A stretch of 32,046 nucleotides of DNA from a virus. The position numbers and the translations under genes were made by a program. How positions within the stretch are numbered: position 1 is the first letter of the stretch; each line of letters starts with the position of its first letter. Shown piece after piece: positions 17,650-24,703 of this stretch. The stretch lies in IMG/VR virus record IMGVR_UViG_3300028800_000237, positions 1 to 32,046 of that record. One strand, given 5' to 3'. The notes under the pieces were generated by a model, which saw only the letters and a program-made list of their open reading frames with translations, searched no databases and was not told where the DNA came from.

Positions 17650-18081
17650 ATGAACCCGCGCGAGATCATAGGAAGCATCGCCGCCGCGACCGGATGGCTC
17701 GTCGGTACATCAGGAATCGGCACTGAGGTCGAACAGATCGGTGCAGTCGTCGTGCTGATCGCCGGTATCGCGACGGCCTGGTACGGGTCGAAAACGAAGG
17801 TCAACCTCGCGACCGCCGAGACGTCCGCGCGGACATGGCAGGACCTCGCCGAGTCGCGCGAAGAGACGATCAAGGACCTCCTCGCCGACAAGGAGTCGAT
17901 GCGCCGCCGCGTCGACCGCGCAGACATCGACCTTGTCGCAGCCCGCGAACGCATCGCAGCGCTCGAAGCGTTGCCGAGGTTCGAAGACGTCACCAAGCTC
18001 GTCGAGCTCCACCACCGCGAGAACCTCAAGAACTTCAACCGCGTCGAAGACCTCCTCGGCGCTCTGGCGGCGGGAGCCTGA
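17650..18081 (+). CDS. Membrane-anchored coiled-coil protein, holin/spanin-like
   Basis: 143 aa. Hydrophobic segments at about 8-20 and 28-46 (AVVVLIAGIATAWYG) anchor the N-terminus, followed by a long charged helical region (about 55-140) with heptad-like spacing. This shape is seen in phage lysis accessory proteins and in holin regulators. It lies 3 nt after the peptidase gene. Function in lysis is inferred from context only; the coiled coil may oligomerise at the membrane. Confidence 0.6.
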   Translation: MNPREIIGSIAAATGWLVGTSGIGTEVEQIGAVVVLIAGIATAWYGSKTKVNLATAETSARTWQDLAESREETIKDLLADKESMRRRVDRADIDLVAARERIAALEALPRFEDVTKLVELHHRENLKNFNRVEDLLGALAAGA

Positions 18082-18082
18082 T

Positions 18083-18394
18083 GTGTCCGGCCGCGACCTC
18101 ACACCGCAGAAACTCGACTCGGTCGTTCGGAGCCTGACGACGTCGCTACTCGCACTCTCGCTCGTCGCAGCAGTGATCTACCTCGCCGTCACATCGAACG
18201 GCGTCCAACTCACGCCGCTGCAGATCGCACTCGTGGCGTGGGCCGGGATCGTCGTCGGCTTCTACTTCGGCGGCCACGTAGCTCAGAACACGGCCGCGCT
18301 CGAGGAAGCACGGCTCATCAAAGCCACGGACGCATCCGAGGCACCAGCGATCCGTTCAGAAGCAGCAACCCAATCGACCGAAAGGAAAACATGA
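18083..18394 (+). CDS. Small membrane protein, candidate holin (two TM segments)
   Basis: 103 aa from GTG 18083. The ATG at 18081 is in another frame and gives only a short product, so GTG is preferred. Two hydrophobic stretches at 19-36 (TSLLALSLVAAVIYLAV) and 45-66 (PLQIALVAWAGIVVGFYFGG) predict a hairpin in the membrane, then a polar tail with acidic residues. Size and topology fit a class II holin. The next gene overlaps by 4 nt (ATGA). Confidence 0.6.
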   Translation: MSGRDLTPQKLDSVVRSLTTSLLALSLVAAVIYLAVTSNGVQLTPLQIALVAWAGIVVGFYFGGHVAQNTAALEEARLIKATDASEAPAIRSEAATQSTERKT

Positions 18395-18609
18395 AGACCA
18401 TCGCCACAGGGCTCAGCAAAGCACTGAAGGCCATCTACGCCGGCGCAGGCGCACTCCTCACCGGCCTCGGCACAGCACTCGTCGGCGCAGACAAGTTCTC
18501 CAACGTCACCGACGCGCAGTGGATCGTCATCGCGTCGCTCACCCTCACCGCGTTCGGAGCCGTCTACGGCGTCACGAACAAGTCGAGCGACCAGCCGGCA
18601 GCGAAGTAA
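18391..18609 (+). CDS. Small holin-like membrane protein
   Basis: 72 aa. Shine-Dalgarno AAAGGA precedes ATG 18391. An Ala/Gly-rich hydrophobic segment (14-32) and a second at 43-62 (QWIVIASLTLTAFGAVYGVT) predict two membrane spans with a short polar tail. The second span, preceded by NVTDAQW, resembles small phage holins of the r1t kind. With the preceding gene, the phage may use a holin pair or a holin plus a regulator. Confidence 0.65.
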   Translation: MKTIATGLSKALKAIYAGAGALLTGLGTALVGADKFSNVTDAQWIVIASLTLTAFGAVYGVTNKSSDQPAAK

Positions 18610-18636
18610 TGATCGGTTTCTCACTAAACTTGAGGC

Positions 18637-19059
18637 GTGACCTCGCTCGAGAAGTGGCACGCGCGAATCGAGAAGCACGAGGATGGCTGCTGGCTCTGGA
18701 CTGCAGGCCGGTGGTCGCGATACGGAAGGTTCTATGTGGATGGCAAACACGTAGCCGCACACCGCTGGGGCTACGAGCAGATCGTCGGCCCTGTCCCCGA
18801 GGGCTGCGAACTCGACCACACGTGTCGCAATATCTGGTGCGTGAACCCGCAGCATCTAGAGCCAGTGACACACGCCGAGAACGTACGGCGAGGAATGGCT
18901 GGCTCAGTCAACGGAGAGCGGCAACGGTCGCTCACGCAGTGCCGAGCTGGCCACGCGTTCACGGAAGAGAACACGCGTCGTTGGCGTGGGCGTCGAATCT
19001 GCCGCAGGTGCGATGCGAGGCGCGTTCATGAGCGCCGGCGTCTACGTAGCAGAGCTTGA
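18637..19059 (+). CDS. HNH endonuclease (free-standing, homing-type)
   Basis: 140 aa, GTG start after GAGG. CWLWTAGRWSRYGRFYVDGKHVAAHRW (18-44) and the core ELDHTC..IWCVNPQHL (58-74) form the typical HNH module with D60-H61, C63/C68, N70 and H73. A C-terminal zinc-ribbon-like part (C102, C122, C125) may help bind DNA. Such small HNH genes spread as mobile elements between phage genes. It is inserted between the holin genes and the C1A peptidase, and its end overlaps the peptidase start by 32 nt. Confidence 0.88.
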   Translation: MTSLEKWHARIEKHEDGCWLWTAGRWSRYGRFYVDGKHVAAHRWGYEQIVGPVPEGCELDHTCRNIWCVNPQHLEPVTHAENVRRGMAGSVNGERQRSLTQCRAGHAFTEENTRRWRGRRICRRCDARRVHERRRLRSRA

Positions 19060-19729
19060 AGAGCGGCTTGTTCCTGGCAAACCGCTTGGTCGCCATATCG
19101 AACACGACAGTCGCTCCCGCGACTTCGCAGTCGAGGTCGACGAAGCGACACCGCTCGTCAAGGTGCTCTGGAACAGGTACGGCAACCCGTTCAACCAGGG
19201 CAACCTCGGATCGTGCACCGGCAACGCCATCACCGGCGTCCTCAACACAGCGCCGTTCCACAAGGCGAGCGGGAAGCTGCACACGGAGAAGGACGCCGTT
19301 GCGATCTACTCGGCCGCGACGAAGATCGACAACATCGAAGGTGAATACCCGCCGACGGATTCCGGATCATCTGGCCTCGCGGTCTGCAAGGTCGCCAAGG
19401 CGGAAGGTCTGATCGCCGGCTACAAGCACGCGTTCTCGATCGCGGCCGCGCTCCAGGCGCTGATGAAGGGTCCGGTGATCACCGGCGTCGCCTGGTACGA
19501 CGGCTTCGACACGCCTGACGAGAACGGCCTCGTCGAGATCTCAGGCGAGATCCGCGGCGGCCACGAATTCGAGATCCGCGGCTACGACCCCGCAACCGAT
19601 CTCGTGACCGCTGAGAACAGCTGGGGCGTCTCGTGGGGACTCAAGGGGATCTTCCACTTCACGTCGCACACGTGGGCCGAGCTGCTCAAGCAGCAGGGCG
19701 ACGTGACTGTCCCGCTACCGCTCGTTTAG
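19028..19729 (+). CDS. Papain-family (C1A) cysteine peptidase
   Basis: 233 aa. Start ATG 19028 lies 7 nt after GAGG, inside the 3' end of the HNH gene; the longer upstream frame is a shadow. The complete papain active site is visible: Q57 and catalytic C63 in NQGNLGSCTGNAITG, H179 in IRGGHEFEIRGYD, and N197 in ENSWGVSWG. There is no signal peptide or propeptide of the usual type; the first 45 residues may be a short inhibitory or targeting segment. C1A peptidases are uncommon in phages. Here it could be a second lysis enzyme, a virion peptidase, or a factor acting on host proteins. The 3' end converges with the leftward gene at 19715. Confidence 0.88.
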   Translation: MSAGVYVAELEERLVPGKPLGRHIEHDSRSRDFAVEVDEATPLVKVLWNRYGNPFNQGNLGSCTGNAITGVLNTAPFHKASGKLHTEKDAVAIYSAATKIDNIEGEYPPTDSGSSGLAVCKVAKAEGLIAGYKHAFSIAAALQALMKGPVITGVAWYDGFDTPDENGLVEISGEIRGGHEFEIRGYDPATDLVTAENSWGVSWGLKGIFHFTSHTWAELLKQQGDVTVPLPLV

Positions 19730-20059
19730 CTCGCGAGCTCGTTGCTGCTCGGCGAGGATCTGCCTCGACACGTCGAGCTGCTGCTGTTGGACGGCGAGCT
19801 GCTTGCGGTGACCGCGGCGGAAGAACCTGAACGGGATCGTCAGCAGCCCGAAGAGGCCGAAGACGACGATGTACCAGGCGAGCAGCACGGCGTACATCAG
19901 AGCGATGAACGCGAGTGACAGCGGCACGAGCACGGCGAGGATCGCGATCGCGGCTGGTGTGGGCTTGCCTGTCACGGCGACTCGCACCAGCCGCGATGTG
20001 CGTCTCGTGATTCCGACGTAGCTCATCGGCGACGAGTAGGTCTGCTTCGTCGTCTGCAT
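19715..20059 (-). CDS. Membrane protein with C-terminal coiled coil
   Basis: 114 aa from ATG 20059, about 11 nt after GAGGAA; GTG 20071 is possible but its spacing is too short. Hydrophobic residues 35-77 make two membrane spans, followed by RFFRRGHRK and a Gln-rich helix (QLAVQQQQLDVSRQILAEQQ). It is the only clearly leftward gene between lysis and repressor genes, downstream of the repressor and in the same direction, so it may be expressed in the lysogen. Genes placed like this often give superinfection exclusion or host conversion; that is inference. A CTAGTC site like the repressor operators lies just upstream. Confidence 0.7.
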   Translation of the reverse strand: MQTTKQTYSSPMSYVGITRRTSRLVRVAVTGKPTPAAIAILAVLVPLSLAFIALMYAVLLAWYIVVFGLFGLLTIPFRFFRRGHRKQLAVQQQQLDVSRQILAEQQRARELNER

Positions 20060-20105
20060 GTGCGTATTCACTTCCTCGCCATGCCGGAAGTCAACAGGAC
20101 GATCG

Positions 20106-20129
20106 GCTAGTCGTCCCTCGCGCGAGGGA
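20106..20129 (-). promoter_or_regulatory. Operator-like site and perfect palindrome upstream of the leftward membrane gene
   Basis: GCTAGTCGTC at 20106-20115 is identical over 10 bp to the site at 20676-20685 in the repressor/Cro region. It is followed directly by the perfect palindrome TCCCTCGCGCGAGGGA (20114-20129). Either could be bound by the repressor or another dimer; the palindrome could also form a small hairpin. The surrounding stretch 20060-20230 has no gene call, and I see no clear promoter in it. Confidence 0.45.
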
Positions 20130-20230
20130 TTCCGCTTGCATTGATGCTGCTTCGCAGGTTACAAACTCAAGTCAAGTGGGCAGGCAGTCCGAATGCGGCG
20201 ACGCGGCCGTTTGGCAGCGTCTTGAAGAGC

Positions 20231-20647
20231 TCAACCGTCTTGAGCTGGAGCTTCGGGCGGAGCTTGCCGATCTTCGGTCAGCGCGACAAGTTCAGCCTTC
20301 AGGTCGCGGCAGAGATCAAGCACTGTCTCTAGCTGTGATTCAAGGCGGACGAGCCGGTCCTCGCGCACTGAGATAGAAGGGATCTCTTCGACGAGATCCT
20401 CTGGCTCGACGCCGAGCAGCGCTGCAATCCGCATCAGCTCTCGAACGGGTGGGAGCTTTCCGCTCTCCCATCGCGTGACCGAACTAGGCGAGACGTGGGC
20501 TTCGAGCGCGAACTCGAGCTGAGTCCAGCCTTTGGCGTCGCGGGCGAGTTTGATCCGCTCTCCCACTTCTTTGGGCGTCAGTGCCACAGCAAGAAGCAGC
20601 TTGCCGTGGGCAATCGTAAATTGACTTCTCGCGCTACTAGTCACCAT
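20231..20647 (-). CDS. Xre-family HTH repressor (CI-like)
   Basis: 138 aa from ATG 20647. The HTH is clear: GERIKLARDAKGWTQLEFALEAHVSPSSVTRWESGKLPPVRELMRIAALLGV, a full Xre/lambda-CI-type domain around residues 28-78. The C-terminus (LRRLES.. LVRLESQLETVLDLCRDLKAEL) is a leucine-rich helix, probably for dimerisation; no peptidase domain is present. Start choice: the proposed promoter places transcription about 5 nt before ATG 20647, so translation could be leaderless; GTG 20587 would give 118 aa. Divergent to the Cro-like gene across clustered operators, it is the best candidate immunity repressor. Confidence 0.85.
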   Translation of the reverse strand: MVTSSARSQFTIAHGKLLLAVALTPKEVGERIKLARDAKGWTQLEFALEAHVSPSSVTRWESGKLPPVRELMRIAALLGVEPEDLVEEIPSISVREDRLVRLESQLETVLDLCRDLKAELVALTEDRQAPPEAPAQDG

Positions 20648-20687
20648 AGACAAGTCACAACATGACTAGTAGGTTGCTAGTCGTCAA
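20621..20687. promoter_or_regulatory. Divergent early/lysogenic promoters with operator sites
   Basis: Rightward elements: TTGACT (20621-20626), 18 nt, CATAGA (20645-20650). Leftward elements on the minus strand: TTGACG (20687-20682), 17 nt, CATGTT (20664-20659). Operator-like CTAGTC sites lie inside the spacers: CTACTAGTCA (20634-20643), its exact inverse TGACTAGTAG (20663-20672) and GCTAGTCGTC (20676-20685). Centres are 29 and 11 bp apart. This is the arrangement expected for a repressor that blocks both promoters. Confidence 0.6.
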
Positions 20688-20897
20688 GTGGCTGATCTCC
20701 TCGGAACCCGGATTCAGAAGGCGCGTGCCGACGCCGGCTTCACGCAGGAGCAGTTCGCACCGATGCTCGAGGTTTCCCTTCGGACGCTGACGCGGTACGA
20801 GCAGGGCGTCTCGGACATCTCGGTCGAGATGCTGATCAAGGTCGCGAAGCTCACTCGACAGCCCATGTCGTTCTTCCTCGCTGAGGCAGCGGCGTGA
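20688..20897 (+). CDS. Cro-like Xre-family HTH protein
   Basis: 69 aa, GTG 20688. It is almost entirely an HTH domain: GTRIQKARADAGFTQEQFAPMLEVSLRTLTRYEQGVSDISVEMLIKVAKLTRQP. It is divergent from the repressor and first in the rightward early series. The lack of any dimerisation tail fits Cro-type proteins, which compete for the same operators. No strong Shine-Dalgarno precedes the GTG (AGTAGG is 14 nt upstream). Confidence 0.82.
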   Translation: MADLLGTRIQKARADAGFTQEQFAPMLEVSLRTLTRYEQGVSDISVEMLIKVAKLTRQPMSFFLAEAAA

Positions 20898-21076
20898 CGG
20901 TCGCTGCTGTGACTGAGCTGCGCAGCCGCCCGGTGCACGGAGACATCCGTGTCGACCGGCCGATCAGCGCGGAGGCGCGTGTGCTTGCTGAGCGTGCGGC
21001 GTCGATTCGGCGTCTGCGTGAGCGGCCGCGTTCGGGCATGTGGTTCATTGGTTCGACCTCTTCACGGGCGGCGTAG
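20894..21076 (+). CDS. Small basic hypothetical protein
   Basis: 60 aa, GTG start overlapping the Cro stop (GTGA). Arg-rich (SIRRLRERPRSG), with no recognised domain. Tight coupling to the Cro-like gene suggests it is real and early-expressed; it might be an excisionase-like or antirepressor peptide, but nothing in the sequence proves this. Confidence 0.55.
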   Translation: MTVAAVTELRSRPVHGDIRVDRPISAEARVLAERAASIRRLRERPRSGMWFIGSTSSRAA

Positions 21077-21078
21077 CG

Positions 21079-21435
21079 ATGGGCCAGATGATCGGCGCGC
21101 CTACGACCGACCCTGGAACTGTTCGCGGGGGCGCGGCCTCAAGCGAGGGCGCTACTTCAACCGACCGGCGGGGCTGCGTCCTGGCCGCGTCTCCGCGGAC
21201 AGCAGACGGCAGGTTCGCGCGTACGGGGCCGATCACTGAGCGCGAGCTTGAGGTGCTGAGGCTAGCGACTGACGGCCACACGTACATGGAGATCGGCCGG
21301 CTGCTTTCTCCACGGATTGCTGAGACGACTGTGAAGGAGCATGTGAAGTCGCTCCGTGCCAAGCTCGGCGCTCGGACGATGGTGCAGGCGGTTGACGTTG
21401 CTTACAGGCGGGGCATCCTCGAGGTCGGCGCGTGA
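21079..21435 (+). CDS. LuxR/GerE-type HTH regulator
   Basis: 118 aa from ATG 21079, just after the previous stop; ATG 21040 would overlap the previous gene by 37 nt. Residues 51-115 form a complete LuxR C-terminal HTH (ITERELEVLRLATDGHTYMEIGRLLSPRIAETTVKEHVKSLRAKLGA). The first 50 residues are low-complexity and lack a receiver or ligand domain, so activity is probably constitutive. A LuxR-type activator in an early phage operon could switch on late genes or host genes. The next gene overlaps by 4 nt. Confidence 0.8.
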   Translation: MGQMIGAPTTDPGTVRGGAASSEGATSTDRRGCVLAASPRTADGRFARTGPITERELEVLRLATDGHTYMEIGRLLSPRIAETTVKEHVKSLRAKLGARTMVQAVDVAYRRGILEVGA

Positions 21436-21638
21436 ACGATGACGTGCGGCAGGCCAGGAAGGCACTCCTCGGCGCGTTCGGCGCTTCCGATGCGAAGGCT
21501 ACGGCTGCGCTCGACCGGACGCGGCGTGTCGAGCAGGGCCAGAGGAGGAGTCATACTCGGGTCAACTGGACGCGCACTGCTCGTCGCAAGGCGAGTAAGG
21601 CGGCGAAACGAGCTCGGCGTCAGGGGCGTGCAGCGTGA
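21432..21638 (+). CDS. Small strongly basic protein
   Basis: 68 aa, GTG start overlapping the upstream stop. The C-terminal half is extremely basic (TRTARRKASKAAKRARRQGRAA), suggesting nucleic-acid binding. No known domain. It belongs to the series of coupled small early genes. Confidence 0.55.
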   Translation: MNDDVRQARKALLGAFGASDAKATAALDRTRRVEQGQRRSHTRVNWTRTARRKASKAAKRARRQGRAA

Positions 21639-21844
21639 CGGAGGCGGAGATCCTCGCGCGCGTCGACCGGATCCGAAACGCCGGCTACTTCGAGTCGCCT
21701 AGAAAACGGCTCAACTGGCTCCTCGACGAGCCGACCTTTCACGCGACCTCTCGACGCTGCCCTATTTGGAAACAAACGACCGGCGTCCGCGGCATCCCGG
21801 CCAAGGCACACCACGGACGCCAGACAGGAGCACACGTTAGATGA
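21635..21844 (+). CDS. Small hypothetical early protein
   Basis: 69 aa, GTG start (GTGA overlap). N-terminal helix TEAEILARVDRIRNAGYF, then ESPRKRLNWLLDEPTF and a basic tail. No domain recognised. Third codon positions are G/C-rich as in neighbours. The stop overlaps the ATG of the next gene. Confidence 0.55.
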   Translation: MTEAEILARVDRIRNAGYFESPRKRLNWLLDEPTFHATSRRCPIWKQTTGVRGIPAKAHHGRQTGAHVR

Positions 21845-22149
21845 CGTACTCGACGGTGAACGACCTCTACTGGGCGCTGTTCGGCATCATCTGCGGCGGC
21901 CTCGCCGTCATCCTGGTGCTGGGCCTCGCGCTCGTCGCCCTCCGGGCCAGACGGTTCCGCGACCGGCGCCGCACCCGTCAGATGCGCCGGTTCCTCGTCG
22001 AGGCCGGCAGGAACGCACGCGCGGCCGAGGACGCCTACTGGTTCCTCCTGCGTGGGCGTGACGCACGGATCGCTCAGACGATCCACGACTCGAACGCCGT
22101 CGTGCGTGTGTTGGCGGATGTTCGCCAGGCGAAGCTCGAGGCCGTCTGA
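21841..22149 (+). CDS. Small membrane protein, one N-terminal TM segment
   Basis: 102 aa. Hydrophobic residues 10-34 (WALFGIICGGLAVILVLGLALVAL) predict one membrane span, followed by an Arg-rich patch (RARRFRDRRRTRQMRR) that would stay in the cytoplasm and a helical acidic/basic tail. Function unknown; early phage membrane proteins can act in exclusion or in replication anchoring. ATG overlaps the preceding stop (ATGA). Confidence 0.65.
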   Translation: MTYSTVNDLYWALFGIICGGLAVILVLGLALVALRARRFRDRRRTRQMRRFLVEAGRNARAAEDAYWFLLRGRDARIAQTIHDSNAVVRVLADVRQAKLEAV

Positions 22150-22439
22150 TGGCTGCCGAGAAGAAGACGGCCGCGCCGACCGAGTACCTCGTACTGAAAG
22201 CGCTCGAGGCGAAAGGGCCAGCCGGCGCGATCAACGATGGCGTGCCTCCGAACTCGTGGACGCGAGTTCAGACGATCAAAGCGTCGAGCGCGACATCGGC
22301 GATCCGTGCGGTCGTGTCGAAGCTCGACGAGAAGTCTCAGTCCGGGATGTTCGTCGCGGTCCCAGCGCGTTCGTGGAAGCCCGTCGCGGTCGCTCCTCAG
22401 ACGCAGATCCGGCTTGAGCTCACCGAGGTCAAACCGTGA
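22149..22439 (+). CDS. Hypothetical protein, upstream of the exonuclease gene
   Basis: 96 aa, TGATG-coupled to the membrane protein gene. Contains WTRVQTIKASSATSAIRAVVSKLDEKSQSGMFVAVPARSWKPV, a compact alpha/beta pattern that resembles small phage proteins of unknown role seen beside recombination genes. No catalytic motif. The next start overlaps by 4 nt. Confidence 0.6.
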   Translation: MAAEKKTAAPTEYLVLKALEAKGPAGAINDGVPPNSWTRVQTIKASSATSAIRAVVSKLDEKSQSGMFVAVPARSWKPVAVAPQTQIRLELTEVKP

Positions 22440-23296
22440 ACGAGATCCTCGACCTCAGCGCCGAGGACTACCACAGCGACCAGGTTGCAGCCGACACAGT
22501 CACCCTCTCCGCGTCGATTGCGCGCATCCTGATCGCCGAATCGCCGGCACACGCTCGCGCCGCACACCCGCGGCTAAACCCCGACTGGGAGCCGAGCCAC
22601 GACGAGAAGTTCGACGTCGGCACGATCGCTCACTCGTTGCTGCTCGAGGGCGAAGCGGCCGTCGTCGTGATCGACGCGCCCGACTGGCGCACGAAGGCCG
22701 CGCAGGAGCAACGCGACGAGGCCTACGACGCCGGACAGACGCCGGTCCTGCTTAAGAACTGGGCGGCTGTCGAGCGGATGGTCGACGCAGTGCAGAGCCA
22801 GGTCGCCGCGCTCCCGGTCGACCCGCCTCTGTTCGCCGACGGCAAGCCAGAGCGGTCACTCATCTGGGACGAGAACGGCGTCGCGTGTCGCGCGCGGCTC
22901 GACTGGCTCCGAGACGACCTGGCCGCGATCGACGACCTCAAGACGACGTCGCGGTCGGCGAACCCTGACGGCTGGTCGCGCACGATCTTCAACATCGGCT
23001 ACGACGTCCAGCTCGCCTTCTACCTGCGCGGCCTCAAGGCGGTCACAGGCGCCGAGGCTGAGTTCCGGTTCGTCGTGGTCGAGACGTCGCCGCCGTACGC
23101 GCTCTCAGTCATGTCTCTCGCGCCGGGGGCGCTCGAGCTCGCGAACGCGAAGGTCGACTGGGCTCTCGCGACGTGGAAGCGCTGCCTCGAGACGGACACG
23201 TGGCCGGCGTATCCGACACGCGTCGCGTACGCGGAGGCGCCGTCGTGGGAAGAGACACGCTGGCTTGAGAAGGAAGCGCGCGAGGTCGCGGCATGA
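22436..23296 (+). CDS. PD-(D/E)XK exonuclease, RecE/YqaJ-like
   Basis: 286 aa, GTG start. The nuclease core is visible: GTIAHSLLLEG (62-72), CRARLDWL with D156, IDDLKT with D167 and K169, then a helix with Q192 and Y196 (YDVQLAFYLRGL), which together form the PD-(D/E)XK signature of phage exonucleases and Cas4/RecB-like enzymes. It likely degrades one strand of dsDNA ends for recombination. It is coupled to the ATPase at 23293, and the two probably form a recombination module. Confidence 0.85.
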   Translation: MNEILDLSAEDYHSDQVAADTVTLSASIARILIAESPAHARAAHPRLNPDWEPSHDEKFDVGTIAHSLLLEGEAAVVVIDAPDWRTKAAQEQRDEAYDAGQTPVLLKNWAAVERMVDAVQSQVAALPVDPPLFADGKPERSLIWDENGVACRARLDWLRDDLAAIDDLKTTSRSANPDGWSRTIFNIGYDVQLAFYLRGLKAVTGAEAEFRFVVVETSPPYALSVMSLAPGALELANAKVDWALATWKRCLETDTWPAYPTRVAYAEAPSWEETRWLEKEAREVAA

Positions 23297-24288
23297 GCTT
23301 CGAGTTCAGAGACGCGAAACGCGAGAACGTGCCGCTCCTCATCGGCCTCGCGGGCGGAACAGGATCGGGCAAGACCTATAGCGCGATGCTCCTCGCCCGC
23401 GGCCTGGCAGCCGGCCATCCGTTCGTCGGGATCGACACCGAGAACGGCCGCATGCTCATCTACGCCGACGACTTCCCCGAGCTGAAGCACGGCCGCATCG
23501 ACGAGCCGTTTCGGCCGGCGAAGTACACCGACGCGATCGATGCCGGCGACGCCTTCCTCGAGAAGTCAGGTGTGCCGAGCATCAACCGTGTGATCGTCGT
23601 CGACTCAGCCTCCCACGAGTGGTACGGAGACGGCGGCGTCCTCGACTGGCAGGAAGAGATCATGGACGGCAAAGAAGCGCGCCGGCTGATGTCGTGGATC
23701 GACCCGAAGAAGGCGCACAAGCGGATGGTCACACGCCTCCTTCGCGTGAACGCGCACGTCATCCTCTGCTTCCGCGCCGAGCCGAAGGTCGCGATGATCG
23801 ACGACCCGGAGAAGCCCGGCAAGAAGAAGTTCATCGACAAGCCGTCGCTGACGGGTCTGAACGGCTGGATCCCGATCGCTGAGAAGAACCTACCGTACGA
23901 GCTCACGGCGTCGTTCCTGTGCATGGCTGACAGGCCGGGTGTGCCGTTGCCGATCAAGCTGCCGGACCCGTTGCGGCCGCTCGTGCCGTTGGATAGGCCG
24001 TTGACCGATGCGACCGGTCGTGCGCTTGGCGAGTGGGCTGCGGGCGGCGTCCAGAAGCCCGCTGAGGCGACGCAGGCTGGTCTGGCGTCTGAGCCTCAGC
24101 GCCGTCTGATCTTCCAGCGTGCGAAGGACGCGGGCGTCGACGAGGTGGGACTCAGAGCGATCTTCGATGCGCACACCGGTCAGACGTCTTCTGCGGCTAT
24201 CCCTGCTGAGAAGGTTGAGGCGATCCTCGATGCTATCGGCGCGCCGGCTGAGTCGCCGTTCAGGGCGCCTGAGGGAGCTGCGGCTTGA
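23293..24288 (+). CDS. RecA-fold ATPase, Sak4-like recombination protein
   Basis: 331 aa, ATGA overlap with the exonuclease. Walker A GGTGSGKT (21-28), a following DTENGRM loop, and Walker B VIVVDSAS (100-107) define the RecA-like ATPase fold of phage Sak4/single-strand annealing proteins. A C-terminal helical extension (about 255-320; PQRRLIFQRAKDAGVDEVGLRAIFDAH) may contact DNA or the exonuclease partner. It probably pairs with the exonuclease in annealing or replication-coupled recombination. Confidence 0.85.
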   Translation: MSFEFRDAKRENVPLLIGLAGGTGSGKTYSAMLLARGLAAGHPFVGIDTENGRMLIYADDFPELKHGRIDEPFRPAKYTDAIDAGDAFLEKSGVPSINRVIVVDSASHEWYGDGGVLDWQEEIMDGKEARRLMSWIDPKKAHKRMVTRLLRVNAHVILCFRAEPKVAMIDDPEKPGKKKFIDKPSLTGLNGWIPIAEKNLPYELTASFLCMADRPGVPLPIKLPDPLRPLVPLDRPLTDATGRALGEWAAGGVQKPAEATQAGLASEPQRRLIFQRAKDAGVDEVGLRAIFDAHTGQTSSAAIPAEKVEAILDAIGAPAESPFRAPEGAAA

Positions 24289-24521
24289 TGTCGGTCGTGT
24301 TCGGCGCCGCGATCGCTCTTGTGGGTGCGCTCGCGTGGATGGCGATCGACTGGGAACGGATCCGCGCTCGCGTCGTGCGGTTCGGCGTCCAGCACGACAT
24401 CGCGATCTTCCAAGACGGCGTCCCGTTCGGGATGTTCCTCTTCGCGGCTATCGGTTGGTTCGTCGGTTCGTGTTTCGTTGGCTCGTGGGCGATCGTCGCC
24501 TGGATCTGGGGGCTCGCGTGA
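24288..24521 (+). CDS. Small membrane protein, two TM segments
   Basis: 77 aa, ATG 24288 overlapping the preceding stop (TGATG). Hydrophobic stretches at 3-20 and 46-75 flank a short polar loop (DWERIRARVV), giving a likely two-span topology. Trp-rich C-terminus (WFVGS..WAIVAWIWG). Function unknown. Confidence 0.6.
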   Translation: MSVVFGAAIALVGALAWMAIDWERIRARVVRFGVQHDIAIFQDGVPFGMFLFAAIGWFVGSCFVGSWAIVAWIWGLA

Positions 24522-24703
24522 ACGAGGAAGCCGTGGACGCTGTCGAGCAAGAGTTCCTAGAGATCTTCTGGCTCCTGTACCCGGAAGTCACCTGGACGAT
24601 CAGGCCACGGAGCAAGAGGAACGCGCCGCCCACGTCGCGGCAGATCGTCCGGCGCATCGCCGCGCCAGATGAGGCCCATGCGCTCGCCGGGAAGGCTGCC
24701 TGA
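24518..24703 (+). CDS. Small hypothetical protein overlapping the integrase tail
   Basis: 61 aa, GTG start overlapping the previous stop. N-terminal acidic helix (EAVDAVEQEFLEIFWLLYPE) and basic C-terminus (RPRSKRNAPPTSRQIVRR). It overlaps the antisense integrase gene over 147 bp, so one of the two may be shorter in reality; the position in the coupled series favours a real gene. Confidence 0.5.
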   Translation: MNEEAVDAVEQEFLEIFWLLYPEVTWTIRPRSKRNAPPTSRQIVRRIAAPDEAHALAGKAA

